DNA of 16,082 bases, taken from NCBI GenBank assembly GCA_964356415.1, contig CAYHHK010000094.1:1-16082 (forward strand), in the 5' to 3' direction. The stretch comes from JAPLDB01 sp964356415 (lineage in GTDB: Bacteria > Bacteroidota > Bacteroidia > AKYH767-A > 2013-40CM-41-45). Made by a program: the position numbers and the translations under genes. Shown piece after piece: positions 9,313 to 15,806 of the stretch. Each line of letters begins with the position of its first letter. The stretch's first letter is position 1. The notes under the pieces are model-generated. The model searched no databases. It saw nothing but the letters and a program-made list of their open reading frames with translations, and had not been told where the DNA came from.

Positions 9313-9579
9313 CAATATCCGCAGCACATCACATTTCAGCTAACACAAGACAAATGTTCATTGATCGACAATATCAATCCGGGAGATGAAATGACTGTTT
9401 CATTTAATCTGCGCGGAAGGGAATGGACCAGTCCGAAAGGCGAAGTGAAATATTTTAATTCGCTTGAAGCATGGAAGATCGAAAAAGGAAATGCTGTTGT
9501 GGCAACTGAAAAGCATTACGATGAGATCCCGGAGCAGACATTCAAGCAAAGTGAAGCAACGGACGATCTGCCGTTTTAG
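9313..9579 (+). CDS. DUF3127 family protein, 5' end missing in gap, SSB-like acidic tail
   Basis: The last 88 codons of a DUF3127 protein, a small OB-fold-like family common in Bacteroidota. The visible part starts in QYPQHITFQL, runs through the conserved GDEMTVSFNLRGREW and YFNSLEAWKIEKG blocks, and ends ATDDLPF. The acidic DDLPF end resembles the C-terminal tip of bacterial single-stranded DNA-binding protein (DDDIPF type), which recruits replication and repair enzymes. A DNA-related role is inference only. Family members normally have about 35 more residues at the N-terminus, beginning MEIKGK-like, so the real start lies in the N run. The frame is continuous from the first base after the gap to TAG at 9577-9579. 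The downstream region is gene-free, and only a weak hairpin without a T tract (CACTAA/TTAGTG, 9593-9607) follows. Confidence 0.85.
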   Translation, partial: QYPQHITFQLTQDKCSLIDNINPGDEMTVSFNLRGREWTSPKGEVKYFNSLEAWKIEKGNAVVATEKHYDEIPEQTFKQSEATDDLPF

Positions 9580-9922
9580 GATTTTTCTGAAACACTAAGA
9601 TTTAGTGAAAGCGAATAAAGAAATTGACCTCTGAGATTCACTTAGGATCATTTCAAAGTTCGGCTATGTATGCTATGTACCTATGTGGTAAAAAACAAAG
9701 GCTGACCTAGTTTCAAATTTAAAACGAACCACATAGAAACATAGGTCACATAGAACAGCCACAGTGGTTCTGTGACCGTGATTAATACCGATACGGTATC
9801 TGAAATAGTCAAATGCGCCTTCCGGTCCACAGGACTCCCTATGGAGCTTTTGTATTATAACAGCTATTCTATCGGCATTATACAAGAAACCTTATTGGAA
9901 TAATTTAAACCGAGTAATGGTA
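9580..9922. other. Gene-free region between convergent genes, repeat-bearing
   Basis: 343 bp between the DUF3127 stop and the sucC stop. It holds a weak hairpin at 9593-9607 and the inverted-repeat element at 9664-9753. Two further short hairpins follow, CACAG/CTGTG at 9760-9774 and TACCG/CGGTA at 9786-9798. No convincing gene, tRNA or T-tract terminator is visible. The 70-codon minus-strand frame here runs through the repeat and is not supported. Confidence 0.7.
9664..9753. repeat. Inverted-repeat element built from CTATGT units
   Basis: Left arm 9664-9689 and right arm 9728-9753 are 26 bp each and match as inverted copies at 21 of 26 positions, around a 38 bp loop. Each arm holds three CTATGT units at 9 and 8 bp spacing (left arm starts 9664, 9673, 9681). 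The transcript could fold into a long imperfect hairpin. It resembles the small dispersed palindromic repeats that I recall from Bacteroidota intergenic regions; copy number cannot be judged here. Confidence 0.7.
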
Positions 9923-11119
9923 TTATTTCTTTTTCAGCACTTCCTGAACAAGGTCAGCTGCTTCCTTCAGCTGGATCGCTGAAAAGACTTTCAGTCCTGA
10001 GGCATCAATGATCTTCTTCGCCTCTACTGCATTGGTTCCCTGCAGGCGTACAATGATTGGTACCGGAATACTGCCGATGTTTTTGTAAGCATCTACGATA
10101 CCCTGTGCTACGCGATCGCAGCGAACGATACCGCCGAAAATATTTACAAGGATCGCTTTCACATTTGCATCTTTGAGAATGATACGGAACGCCTGTTCAA
10201 CTCGTGCAGCATTTGCCGTGCCGCCTACATCAAGGAAGTTAGCCGGTTCGCCACCTGCAAGTTTGATGATATCCATTGTAGCCATGGCAAGTCCGGCGCC
10301 ATTTACCATGCAGCCCACATTGCCATCGAGCTTCACATAATTCAGATCGTGCTGACTGGCTTCGAGTTCTGTCGGATCTTCTTCCATCACATCGCGCATT
10401 GCAGCATAATCAGGATGACGGAAAAGTGCATTGTCATCAAGATTCACTTTGGCATCAACGGCAAGGATCTTATCATCGCTTGTTTTTAAAACAGGATTGA
10501 TCTCGAAAAGTGAAGCATCAATGGTGTCATAGGCCTTATAAAGTGCTGTAACGAACTTCACCATTTCTTTCATGGCTGCTCCGCTCAAACCTAGGTTGAA
10601 TGCGATCTTGCGCGTCTGGAAGCCCTGCAATCCGACTTTTGGATCTATCTCTTCCTTAAAAATACGTTCCGGTGTTGACTCAGCTACATGTTCAATATCC
10701 ATCCCACCTTCAGTAGAATACATGATAATGTTCCTGCCTGTTGAACGGTTCAGGAGCACGCTCATGTAAAATTCTTTTGTCGGAGATGCGCCGGGATAAT
10801 ATACATCCTGCGCTATGAGGACCTTGCTGACTTTTTTTCCCTGTGGACCCGTTTGCGGAGTTACCAATTGCATTCCAATTATGTTGGTCGCTTTTTCCAG
10901 AACTTCGTCGAGCGATTTTGCCAGCTTCACTCCCCCCCCTTTGCCCCTGCCACCTGCATGGATCTGCGCTTTCACTACCCACCAATTGGTGCCTGTTTGC
11001 TGTTGTAGTTCTTTGGCAGCTTTCACTGCAACTTCAGGAGATTCGGCAACGATGCCTTCTTGTATGGTGACTCCGAAACTTTTGAGGATTGATTTGCCCT
11101 GGTATTCGTGGATGTTCAT
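9923..11119 (-). CDS. sucC: Succinyl-CoA synthetase (ADP-forming) beta subunit
   Basis: 398 residues, the usual length. Cytosolic TCA-cycle enzyme that, with the alpha subunit SucD, interconverts succinyl-CoA and succinate with ATP formation. The N-terminal ATP-grasp fold begins MNIHEYQGKSILKSFGV. The ATP-binding lysine and Gly-rich loop lie at K50 and AGGRGKGGGVK. Metal-binding N208 (FEINPVL) and D222 (AVDAK) are present. The C-terminal ligase domain has NGAGLAMATMDII (N273-G276 start) and NIFGGIVRCD (G329-D335). No sucD is adjacent in this window, so the subunits are encoded apart or sucD lies outside. The stop is TAA at 9923-9925. A leader made largely of octamer repeats lies directly upstream, with a -7-like box just beyond it. 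No Shine-Dalgarno site is visible before the ATG. Confidence 0.97.
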   Translation of the reverse strand: MNIHEYQGKSILKSFGVTIQEGIVAESPEVAVKAAKELQQQTGTNWWVVKAQIHAGGRGKGGGVKLAKSLDEVLEKATNIIGMQLVTPQTGPQGKKVSKVLIAQDVYYPGASPTKEFYMSVLLNRSTGRNIIMYSTEGGMDIEHVAESTPERIFKEEIDPKVGLQGFQTRKIAFNLGLSGAAMKEMVKFVTALYKAYDTIDASLFEINPVLKTSDDKILAVDAKVNLDDNALFRHPDYAAMRDVMEEDPTELEASQHDLNYVKLDGNVGCMVNGAGLAMATMDIIKLAGGEPANFLDVGGTANAARVEQAFRIILKDANVKAILVNIFGGIVRCDRVAQGIVDAYKNIGSIPVPIIVRLQGTNAVEAKKIIDASGLKVFSAIQLKEAADLVQEVLKKK

Positions 11120-11131
11120 GGCTGATTTGAA

Positions 11132-11219
11132 GATGGGGTGATGAAGTGATGGGGTGATGAAGTGATGGGGTGATTAAGTGATGGGGTGACTAAGTGATTA
11201 AGTGATTAAGTGATTGGGA
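11132..11219. repeat. Octamer tandem repeat in the sucC leader
   Basis: On the + strand the 16-bp unit GATGGGGTGATGAAGT occurs at 11132-11147 and 11148-11163. Variants GATGGGGTGATTAAGT (11164-11179) and GATGGGGTGACTAAGT (11180-11195) follow, then two GATTAAGT octamers (11196-11211) and a final partial copy, GATTGGGA. The whole is ten octamers of the form GAnnnnGT plus the partial copy. The repeat stops 12 bp before the sucC start codon and lies between that start and its likely promoter, so it should be transcribed as nearly the whole leader. Confidence 0.92.
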
Positions 11220-11221
11220 GG

Positions 11222-11229
11222 CAAAAGTA
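11222..11229 (-). promoter_or_regulatory. -7 box of the probable sucC promoter
   Basis: Read on the minus strand this is TACTTTTG, an exact match to the Bacteroidota -7 consensus TAnnTTTG. Initiation would fall at about 11215-11218, right at the edge of the octamer repeat. No good -33 TTTG is visible at the expected distance, so the call rests on the -7 box alone. Confidence 0.45.
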
Positions 11230-11275
11230 AAATTATTCGCCATCTAATCACTGATGATAAGAAAATCAAAAAAGG

Positions 11276-11938
11276 CTAGTTTTTCGGCTTGCGTTTCAGG
11301 CCATTTGGAAAGACCTCTTTGTAGATCTCATCGAAGAAAAATTTGAGCTGGATAACGTAAATCGGCGAATTGAGGTTCTTTTTAAACTCTTTGGAAGCAT
11401 TCAATGCAACGCGGTAACCAAGTCCGCCTGAAATGCCAACCCAGTCTATGATGTTGTATTGCACGTTGACGGAAGGTTCGAATAATACGACAGTAGAATT
11501 GGATGTCTTTGTCCTTTCCTTTGAAAACCGGTCTACGTATTCGTAATGCGCCCCTCCGGCCCCGACCACAAGGGGAATTGATATATGCCATGGGTAATCG
11601 CTGTAAACCTCATATTCAAAAGAAGTATTGACATAATTGAATTTCAGCTGGCCATTGGTTTGGTAGGAAACGTCGTTTTTGGAAACGTCTATCCTATCCA
11701 CAATATCAGAATAGAGCCAGCTATAGCCAATGGCAACCCGTGCTTTTTCATTGAATTCAAGTCCGGCGCGGATACCTGAAACATTAGCAGTTTCGCGGTT
11801 AATGAAAGAATTGTACTGGGTAAAATTGAAAAAGAATTTCGGCTTTTTTCGGAATGATTCACCTATACCGTCCAGCCACTGTGCATGAACAGCAGTGGAA
11901 AACAAGAGAAAAAGAAAGATGGCAATTGGGCGTTTCAT
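11276..11938 (-). CDS. Putative outer-membrane beta-barrel protein
   Basis: 220 residues; no named family recognised. The signal peptide is MKRPIAIFLFLLFSTAVHA with likely cleavage before QW, so export through the inner membrane is expected. The mature protein has amphipathic, aromatic-rich stretches in barrel-strand style: KFFFNFTQYNSF, ARVAIGYSWLYSDIV, QLKFNYVNTSFEYEVY, VGISGGLGYRVAL and PIYVIQLKFFF. The end (VFPNGLKRKPKN) is basic and not aromatic, so the last strand lies before the tail. The gene is on the same strand as sucC, but 156 bp with a promoter-like box separate them, so a shared operon is not required. Upstream it faces a divergent choice-of-anchor B gene and a remnant of a T9SS tail. 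Function unknown; a membrane-anchored sensor or transporter part cannot be excluded. Confidence 0.72.
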   Translation of the reverse strand: MKRPIAIFLFLLFSTAVHAQWLDGIGESFRKKPKFFFNFTQYNSFINRETANVSGIRAGLEFNEKARVAIGYSWLYSDIVDRIDVSKNDVSYQTNGQLKFNYVNTSFEYEVYSDYPWHISIPLVVGAGGAHYEYVDRFSKERTKTSNSTVVLFEPSVNVQYNIIDWVGISGGLGYRVALNASKEFKKNLNSPIYVIQLKFFFDEIYKEVFPNGLKRKPKN

Positions 11939-12010
11939 TTCAATCCAATCTATACTGAGGATGATAGAGAAACGTTACGGGGGTGGGAATATTTTTACCG
12001 AGAGGAAGGA

Positions 12011-12100
12011 TTATTGATCCCATTGAACAACCACCTTTTTTGTAACAGCTCCGCCATTGGTTTGTGGTCTAACAAAATAAATTCTGTAAATCTTCAGCAT
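12011..12100 (-). pseudogene. Orphan T9SS sorting-domain tail fragment
   Basis: This 29-codon minus-strand frame encodes MLKIYR followed by IYFVRPQTNGGAVTKKVVV, then QWDQ and a stop. The central part matches the last strands of type A T9SS sorting domains; intact genes in this window end GIYFVQIIAG...QKLIVQ and GIYFLRVNAEGAITTKKFVVVR. No protein body precedes it: an in-frame stop lies about seven codons upstream of the ATG, and the other frames show no PNP block. I read it as the remnant of a deleted or decayed secreted-protein gene. A chance match is possible because the fragment is short. Confidence 0.5.
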
Positions 12101-12172
12101 AATGTGGACTAAAGTTAGTTAAAAATAAGATAGTGTTTCCAAAAAGCATTAACAATAAATACCAAGGAAACA

Positions 12173-12310
12173 ATGAAAAAGCAAATCATAAAACATCAAG
12201 CCAATTATTTGGTCGACAGACGAAAATCATGGGTGAACATTAAACATTTACTGTATATTAAAGTATTTCCCTACTTTCGTATTTCATCAAAACAAAATTC
12301 ATCCCAATGA
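12173..12310 (+). CDS. Possible 45-residue upstream ORF overlapping the next start (ATGA)
   Basis: An ATG at 12173, preceded by AAGGAAA, opens 45 codons rich in Lys, Arg and His, beginning MKKQIIKHQANYLVD. The TGA stop (12308-12310) overlaps the ATG (12307-12309) of the choice-of-anchor B gene in an ATGA arrangement typical of translational coupling. Against it, a likely promoter for the downstream gene lies inside the ORF, its codon use looks unremarkable, and frames of this length arise by chance. No family recognised. Confidence 0.2.
   Translation: MKKQIIKHQANYLVDRRKSWVNIKHLLYIKVFPYFRISSKQNSSQ
12247..12279 (+). promoter_or_regulatory. Promoter-like site of the choice-of-anchor B gene
   Basis: TACTTTCG at 12272-12279 differs from the -7 consensus TAnnTTTG at one base. 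TTTA (12247-12250) lies 21 bp upstream as a weak -33 box. Initiation near 12283-12286 would give a leader of about 20-25 nt. The same TACTTTCG octamer stands before the choice-of-anchor L gene. Confidence 0.4.
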
Positions 12311-13704
12311 AAAAACTTTTCACACTCCTTTTGTTACTCTTTGTTTTCAATTTTGCATTTGCGCAGTTTGCCCATCAAAATGTAAACCTCCTCGGAACAT
12401 TTGATGATCCTACCGTGCAGCCGGAATCTGTTTATGGTATCCGCTATCAAGGATGCTGGGGATATGTGGATTCAATTGGTAATGAGTATGGAATAATCGG
12501 TTCAACGGCGGGTACGTATATTATAGATGTCACCCATCCAACAAACCCGGTGCAGCATACTTACATTCCGCACCGCCAGAATGACTGCATCTGGCATGAG
12601 TATAAATCGTATGAGAATTATCTATATATCATCAGTGATGATGGTGGTTCTCCCACCAACAGTCTGCAGATCGTGGATATGAAATACCTTCCTGATTCCA
12701 TTCATATGGTTTATGACGATACCACGATCTTTGTGCATTCCCACACACAATATATTGACGGAGACCGCTGGTATGTAGCCAGTGTTTCGAGAAAGAACGG
12801 AAACTTTTATCCGATGGCTGTTTACTCACTTGCAAATCCAGAATCCCCTACCCTGCTTCGGGCGCTCAATCAGGATTTTCCAAACATCAGTTCCGTTCAT
12901 GACATGTTTATGATCCACGATACAATCTTTGCTTCCTGCGGTTACCAGGGTTTGTTCATTTTCAAATACGATGAGCAGAACAACCAGTTCATTCAGCTGG
13001 GTGCATTGCCGGGTAATTCCAACAACTACAACCACAGCAGCTTTATTTCAAAGGACCACACTACACTATATCTCTGCGAGGAAGTTCCGGCAGGTCAGCC
13101 AGTACAGGTTATTGACATCACAGACATTGCCAACCCAAGCGTGCTTTCAACTTTCGTTACAAACGTGGGCGATACACCACACAATCCTTATGTTCTTGGT
13201 GATTTCCTCTTCCTTGCAGCGTATAGTGACGGCGTATGGGTTTATGACGTAAGCAATCCTCAAACACCGGTGAACACCGGATATTTCGATTCACATCCTC
13301 AAAACGGAACCAGTTATCCGAATGCCTATGAAGGCGCATGGGGAGCCTATACTGATCTTCCAAGCGGAGTGTTGCTGGGTTCTGATATGCAATATGGCTT
13401 GTTTGTTCTGGACAAAACAATTGCAGTGAATGTACCTCATAGCAGTCCTGCTATTTCTTCAATCAACGTTTACCCGAATCCTTCAATAGCTGACATCAAT
13501 GTGAGGATGCCGGGAATCAAAGATGAATCGGTTGCAGTAACACTGATCAGCATGGACGGGAAAGTGGTTTATGAAAATTCATTCCTGCCTGTTGCAAATG
13601 AAAAAATCACCATTCCATCAGCCCGATTTGCAGCAGGACTTTATACATTGAAGGCCACTACTTCGACAAATAATTTTGTAAAAAGAATAAGCCTACTAAA
13701 GTAA
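12307..13704 (+). CDS. Choice-of-anchor B family secreted protein with T9SS sorting domain
   Basis: 465 residues. Signal peptide 1-19 (MKKLFTLLLLLFVFNFAFA). The body (about 25-372) matches the choice-of-anchor B domain, a propeller-like fold with LVIVD-type repeats: TYIIDVTHPTNPV (70-82), VQVIDITDIANPSVL (267-280) and VWVYDVSNPQTPV (310-322), with a weaker copy at LQIVDMKYLPDS (120-131). His- and Asp-containing segments (IWHEYK, FVHSHTQY, SSVHDMFM, DTPHNPY) are typical of the family, but no catalytic activity is established to my knowledge. Residues about 384-465 form a T9SS type A sorting domain (VYPNPS, then AAGLYTLKAT and a basic end), so the protein is expected to cross the outer membrane and be released or surface-attached. 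It is followed after 46 bp by a DUF1761 gene on the same strand with no terminator visible between them. Surface binding or adhesion role is inference. Confidence 0.88.
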   Translation: MKKLFTLLLLLFVFNFAFAQFAHQNVNLLGTFDDPTVQPESVYGIRYQGCWGYVDSIGNEYGIIGSTAGTYIIDVTHPTNPVQHTYIPHRQNDCIWHEYKSYENYLYIISDDGGSPTNSLQIVDMKYLPDSIHMVYDDTTIFVHSHTQYIDGDRWYVASVSRKNGNFYPMAVYSLANPESPTLLRALNQDFPNISSVHDMFMIHDTIFASCGYQGLFIFKYDEQNNQFIQLGALPGNSNNYNHSSFISKDHTTLYLCEEVPAGQPVQVIDITDIANPSVLSTFVTNVGDTPHNPYVLGDFLFLAAYSDGVWVYDVSNPQTPVNTGYFDSHPQNGTSYPNAYEGAWGAYTDLPSGVLLGSDMQYGLFVLDKTIAVNVPHSSPAISSINVYPNPSIADINVRMPGIKDESVAVTLISMDGKVVYENSFLPVANEKITIPSARFAAGLYTLKATTSTNNFVKRISLLK

Positions 13705-13750
13705 GATGTTGCATTAACTGAAAAGGACTAATCTTACTAATACAATTCCT

Positions 13751-14167
13751 ATGAGTATTGCCAACGACCTCCTACACATTTTTGTTGCCGCAGCAGCAGC
13801 CATGGTCGCCGGTTTTATCTGGTACCATCCGCTGGTATTCGGCAATCGCTGGACGGAGTTGATGAAGGAATACACAGGTATGACTGATGATGACCTAAAG
13901 CCCGAACCTCTTCGACAGTTACCAAAGTTTTTTTTTATTACGATGATCAACGTAATTGTTGTGTACCTGATTGCCGACAGACTTGATATTCAAAGCCGGT
14001 TGTCTGCACTGAAGGTTGCATTTGCTTTGTGGGCTGGATTCGGACTTACATTCAGCAGTTGGTCGGTAATTTTTGCCCGTCAGCGTCAATCTCTCTGGCT
14101 ACTCAACAATGGTGCTTTCCTGCTGATGCAAGCCATCATCTGTTTTATTCTTGTGATGTGGAGATAG
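13751..14167 (+). CDS. DUF1761 family integral membrane protein
   Basis: 138 residues, four predicted membrane segments at about 8-27, 59-77, 86-108 and 118-137. The first segment ends in WYHPLVFGNRW (from W24), matching the WYSPLLFG-type signature of DUF1761 proteins. The second half has the usual Trp- and Gly-rich helices, and the protein ends in MWR. The family is small, widespread and uncharacterised, located in the inner membrane. The gene contains a run of nine T (around 13928-13936) within KFFF, a place where slippage or a sequencing error would break the frame; the frame is intact here. It lies 46 bp after the choice-of-anchor B gene, and may share its transcript. It converges on the choice-of-anchor L gene through a shared hairpin terminator. 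Confidence 0.8.
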   Translation: MSIANDLLHIFVAAAAAMVAGFIWYHPLVFGNRWTELMKEYTGMTDDDLKPEPLRQLPKFFFITMINVIVVYLIADRLDIQSRLSALKVAFALWAGFGLTFSSWSVIFARQRQSLWLLNNGAFLLMQAIICFILVMWR

Positions 14168-14171
14168 AATA

Positions 14172-14205
14172 GAAAAGCCGCACATCGTCTGATATGCGGC
14201 TTCTC
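14172..14205. terminator. Shared terminator hairpin between convergent genes
   Basis: AAGCCGCA (14175-14182) pairs perfectly with TGCGGCTT (14195-14202). The stem extends outward past one mismatch by two pairs, and an inner ATC/GAT stem closes a four-base loop. On the minus strand it is followed by CTTTTCTATTC, so it best serves the minus-strand choice-of-anchor L gene. On the plus strand the tail (TTCTCCTCTG) is poorer, but the hairpin stands just after the DUF1761 stop. Confidence 0.75.
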
Positions 14206-14226
14206 CTCTGTAAATCTTATCTTTGA

Positions 14227-15729
14227 TTATTGAATAACCAGGCGCTGCGTATGAATCGAGCGTTCGGTCTTCAATTGCAGGAAGTATGTTCCCTTGCTAA
14301 GGTTGGAGACTTCCACTTTTTTAATTTTTGTATTTGCAGTCCAGCGGTCGTTGAAAACCATCTTTCCGGAAATGTCAGTTATGGTGATGTCACCTGCACC
14401 AATTTCAGTAGGAGTTTCTATTGTAAATATTCCAGGCGAAGGATTAGGCAAAAGCGTAAAATGTCCTGCCGTATATTCTTCCACGCCGACATTCTGGTCA
14501 CAGATTGTATCGCTGATGGAAGTACATCCATTGTCATCGGTTATTAATAGGTGATAACAACCATTGACGCTGAGTGCAAGTGAAGGTGTTGTGCCTCCCG
14601 GGAAAGGAATTCCGCCAAGATACCATTGGTATGTGTAGCTGGTATCAGTAACTGAAGAACTCAAAACATGAAATGCATTGTTGATGGTAACTACCGGAGG
14701 TCCGGTAACCGGAACAACGTTAACAGATGATGATGTCGCTGTGCAATTGCCATTGGTGGTGGAAACGTAATACACGCCTTGCGTGCAAGCCTGAATAGTT
14801 TGTGTTGTATCACCTGTATTCCAGTTGTAACTGTACATGTAAGGAGCAGTAAGTGTTGCACAAGTGCCGGGGCACAGGTTCAGTGTGCCCGGAGCATCGC
14901 CACCGTTATATGTTACCTGGAATATGCCTGATGACTTAAAGCTTCCTCCTTGCAGAAATACCCCCGAGTCATAAACGCCATCGGAAACATCTTCTATAGC
15001 CAGCTTGATATGGTATGTTTCGCAAGGAATTACTCCTGCACGTGCAGTAAGAACGGTTGTATAGCCATCGTATTGCATAACCGTACCCTGAAAATTATCC
15101 ACATAGTACTGGCAATTCATGCAAGGCCCTGTTGATGCCTGTCCTGTGAGGGTATAACCGTTATTAATACTATCAATGGAACATGGTGTGGTGGTACCCG
15201 GAACCAATGCAATGTTCCGTTGGCCAACAATACCCGGGCCGCTGATGAAGAATCCAAAAACATCGTTGAATCCCTGGAATACAAACTCATTGTATTCTTC
15301 CGATCCGAATACATAGTTGAATTCAACGGAATCAGATATTGAGGTGAAATCAAATTCAAGTACACAGGCATCATTTGTACCCAAAGTTGTTGTCGTGTAA
15401 AGATCAAGCAAAGCATCCCCCGGGAGCAGGTTGTCAAACCCCGCAAAATCATTGTTATTCGGACCTGGGGCATTGCTTACGGTTCCGGAGGTAAGCATGA
15501 TCCCTGATGTAACACCAAAAGCACCGCCGGGCTCACTAAAGAAGCCGGAAGCATGAACGGTATCTCCGGTGTAAGAGATATTTGAAGCAGAAATGCCTGC
15601 ACCGAGTAGTGTTTGCACCAGCAGCGCAGGTGAAAAAGTACTGTCAACTGTGAGTTGCGCTCTTGATGCCAGCGTAAAGCTTAGGCAGAGCATTAGGATG
15701 GAAATTCTTTTGGTGTAAAGTAGTTTCAT
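14227..15729 (-). CDS. Choice-of-anchor L domain secreted protein with T9SS sorting domain
   Basis: 500 residues. Signal peptide about 1-24 (MKLLYTKRISILMLCLSFTLASRA). Residues about 30-265 form a choice-of-anchor L domain, with the characteristic GIMLTSGTVSNAPGPNN, VLEFDFTSISDSVEFNYVFGSEEY, FNDVFGFFISGPG and NIALVPGTT blocks. Two Ig-like/SprB-type repeats follow, about 275-340 (YNWNTGDTTQTIQACTQGVY) and 345-412 (YQWYLGG...GCYHLLITDDNGC). A T9SS type A sorting domain occupies about 420-500 (LLPNPSPG, then SKGTYFLQLKTE and RLVIQ), so export across the outer membrane and surface attachment or release is expected. The family is often adhesin-like; that role is inference and no catalytic motif is seen. 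The gene stands alone on its strand, with a -7-like box upstream and a hairpin terminator downstream. Confidence 0.9.
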   Translation of the reverse strand: MKLLYTKRISILMLCLSFTLASRAQLTVDSTFSPALLVQTLLGAGISASNISYTGDTVHASGFFSEPGGAFGVTSGIMLTSGTVSNAPGPNNNDFAGFDNLLPGDALLDLYTTTTLGTNDACVLEFDFTSISDSVEFNYVFGSEEYNEFVFQGFNDVFGFFISGPGIVGQRNIALVPGTTTPCSIDSINNGYTLTGQASTGPCMNCQYYVDNFQGTVMQYDGYTTVLTARAGVIPCETYHIKLAIEDVSDGVYDSGVFLQGGSFKSSGIFQVTYNGGDAPGTLNLCPGTCATLTAPYMYSYNWNTGDTTQTIQACTQGVYYVSTTNGNCTATSSSVNVVPVTGPPVVTINNAFHVLSSSVTDTSYTYQWYLGGIPFPGGTTPSLALSVNGCYHLLITDDNGCTSISDTICDQNVGVEEYTAGHFTLLPNPSPGIFTIETPTEIGAGDITITDISGKMVFNDRWTANTKIKKVEVSNLSKGTYFLQLKTERSIHTQRLVIQ

Positions 15730-15754
15730 GGTTAGGATGTTAAATTATTGAGAA

Positions 15755-15762
15755 CGAAAGTA
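15755..15762 (-). promoter_or_regulatory. -7 box of the choice-of-anchor L gene
   Basis: On the minus strand this reads TACTTTCG, one base from the Bacteroidota -7 consensus TAnnTTTG and identical to the octamer before the choice-of-anchor B gene. It lies 25 bp before the ATG, so the leader would be about 20 nt. No clear -33 box is visible at 19-21 bp. Confidence 0.4.
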
Positions 15763-15806
15763 AGAAACATTTTTAAAGCTGAATAACAGAAAGGTCTTTT
15801 TCCTGA

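Larger units (their letters stand above)
11939..12306. other. Divergent intergenic region
   Basis: 368 bp between two divergent genes. On the minus strand it holds a fragment resembling a T9SS sorting-domain end (12011-12100). On the plus strand it holds a possible 45-codon ORF (12173-12310) and a -7-like box for the downstream gene (12272-12279). No clear promoter was found for the minus-strand barrel gene; TAGATTGG, one mismatch from TAnnTTTG, lies close to its start but would make it almost leaderless. No tRNA or strong terminator seen. Confidence 0.6.

Noticed and set aside
6479..9343. Single 954-codon gene running through the N block
   Set aside because: The last codons after the N run are read in the wrong frame of the downstream DUF3127 gene; the M16 protein naturally ends near residue 911.
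9593..9607. Terminator of the DUF3127 gene (CACTAA/TTAGTG hairpin)
   Set aside because: The stem is only six AT-rich pairs and no T tract follows, so it is not convincing as an intrinsic terminator.
9673..9885. 70-codon minus-strand ORF in the region between DUF3127 and sucC
   Set aside because: Its second half is the inverted-repeat element, it has no recognisable domain or signal, and no promoter or ribosome site was seen.
10815..11141. Plus-strand ORF of 108 codons opposite sucC
   Set aside because: It lies fully antisense to the conserved ATP-grasp domain of sucC and shows no family features.
11132..11219. CRISPR array in the sucC leader
   Set aside because: The units are contiguous octamers without spacers, and no cas genes are present.
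11885..12112. 75-codon plus-strand ORF over the start of the minus-strand barrel gene
   Set aside because: It is antisense to the signal peptide of a well-supported gene and to the T9SS-tail fragment; its composition looks like a shadow frame.
15117..15473. 118-codon minus-strand ORF inside the choice-of-anchor L gene
   Set aside because: It is an alternative frame of the same strand within the conserved domain, with no independent start signal.
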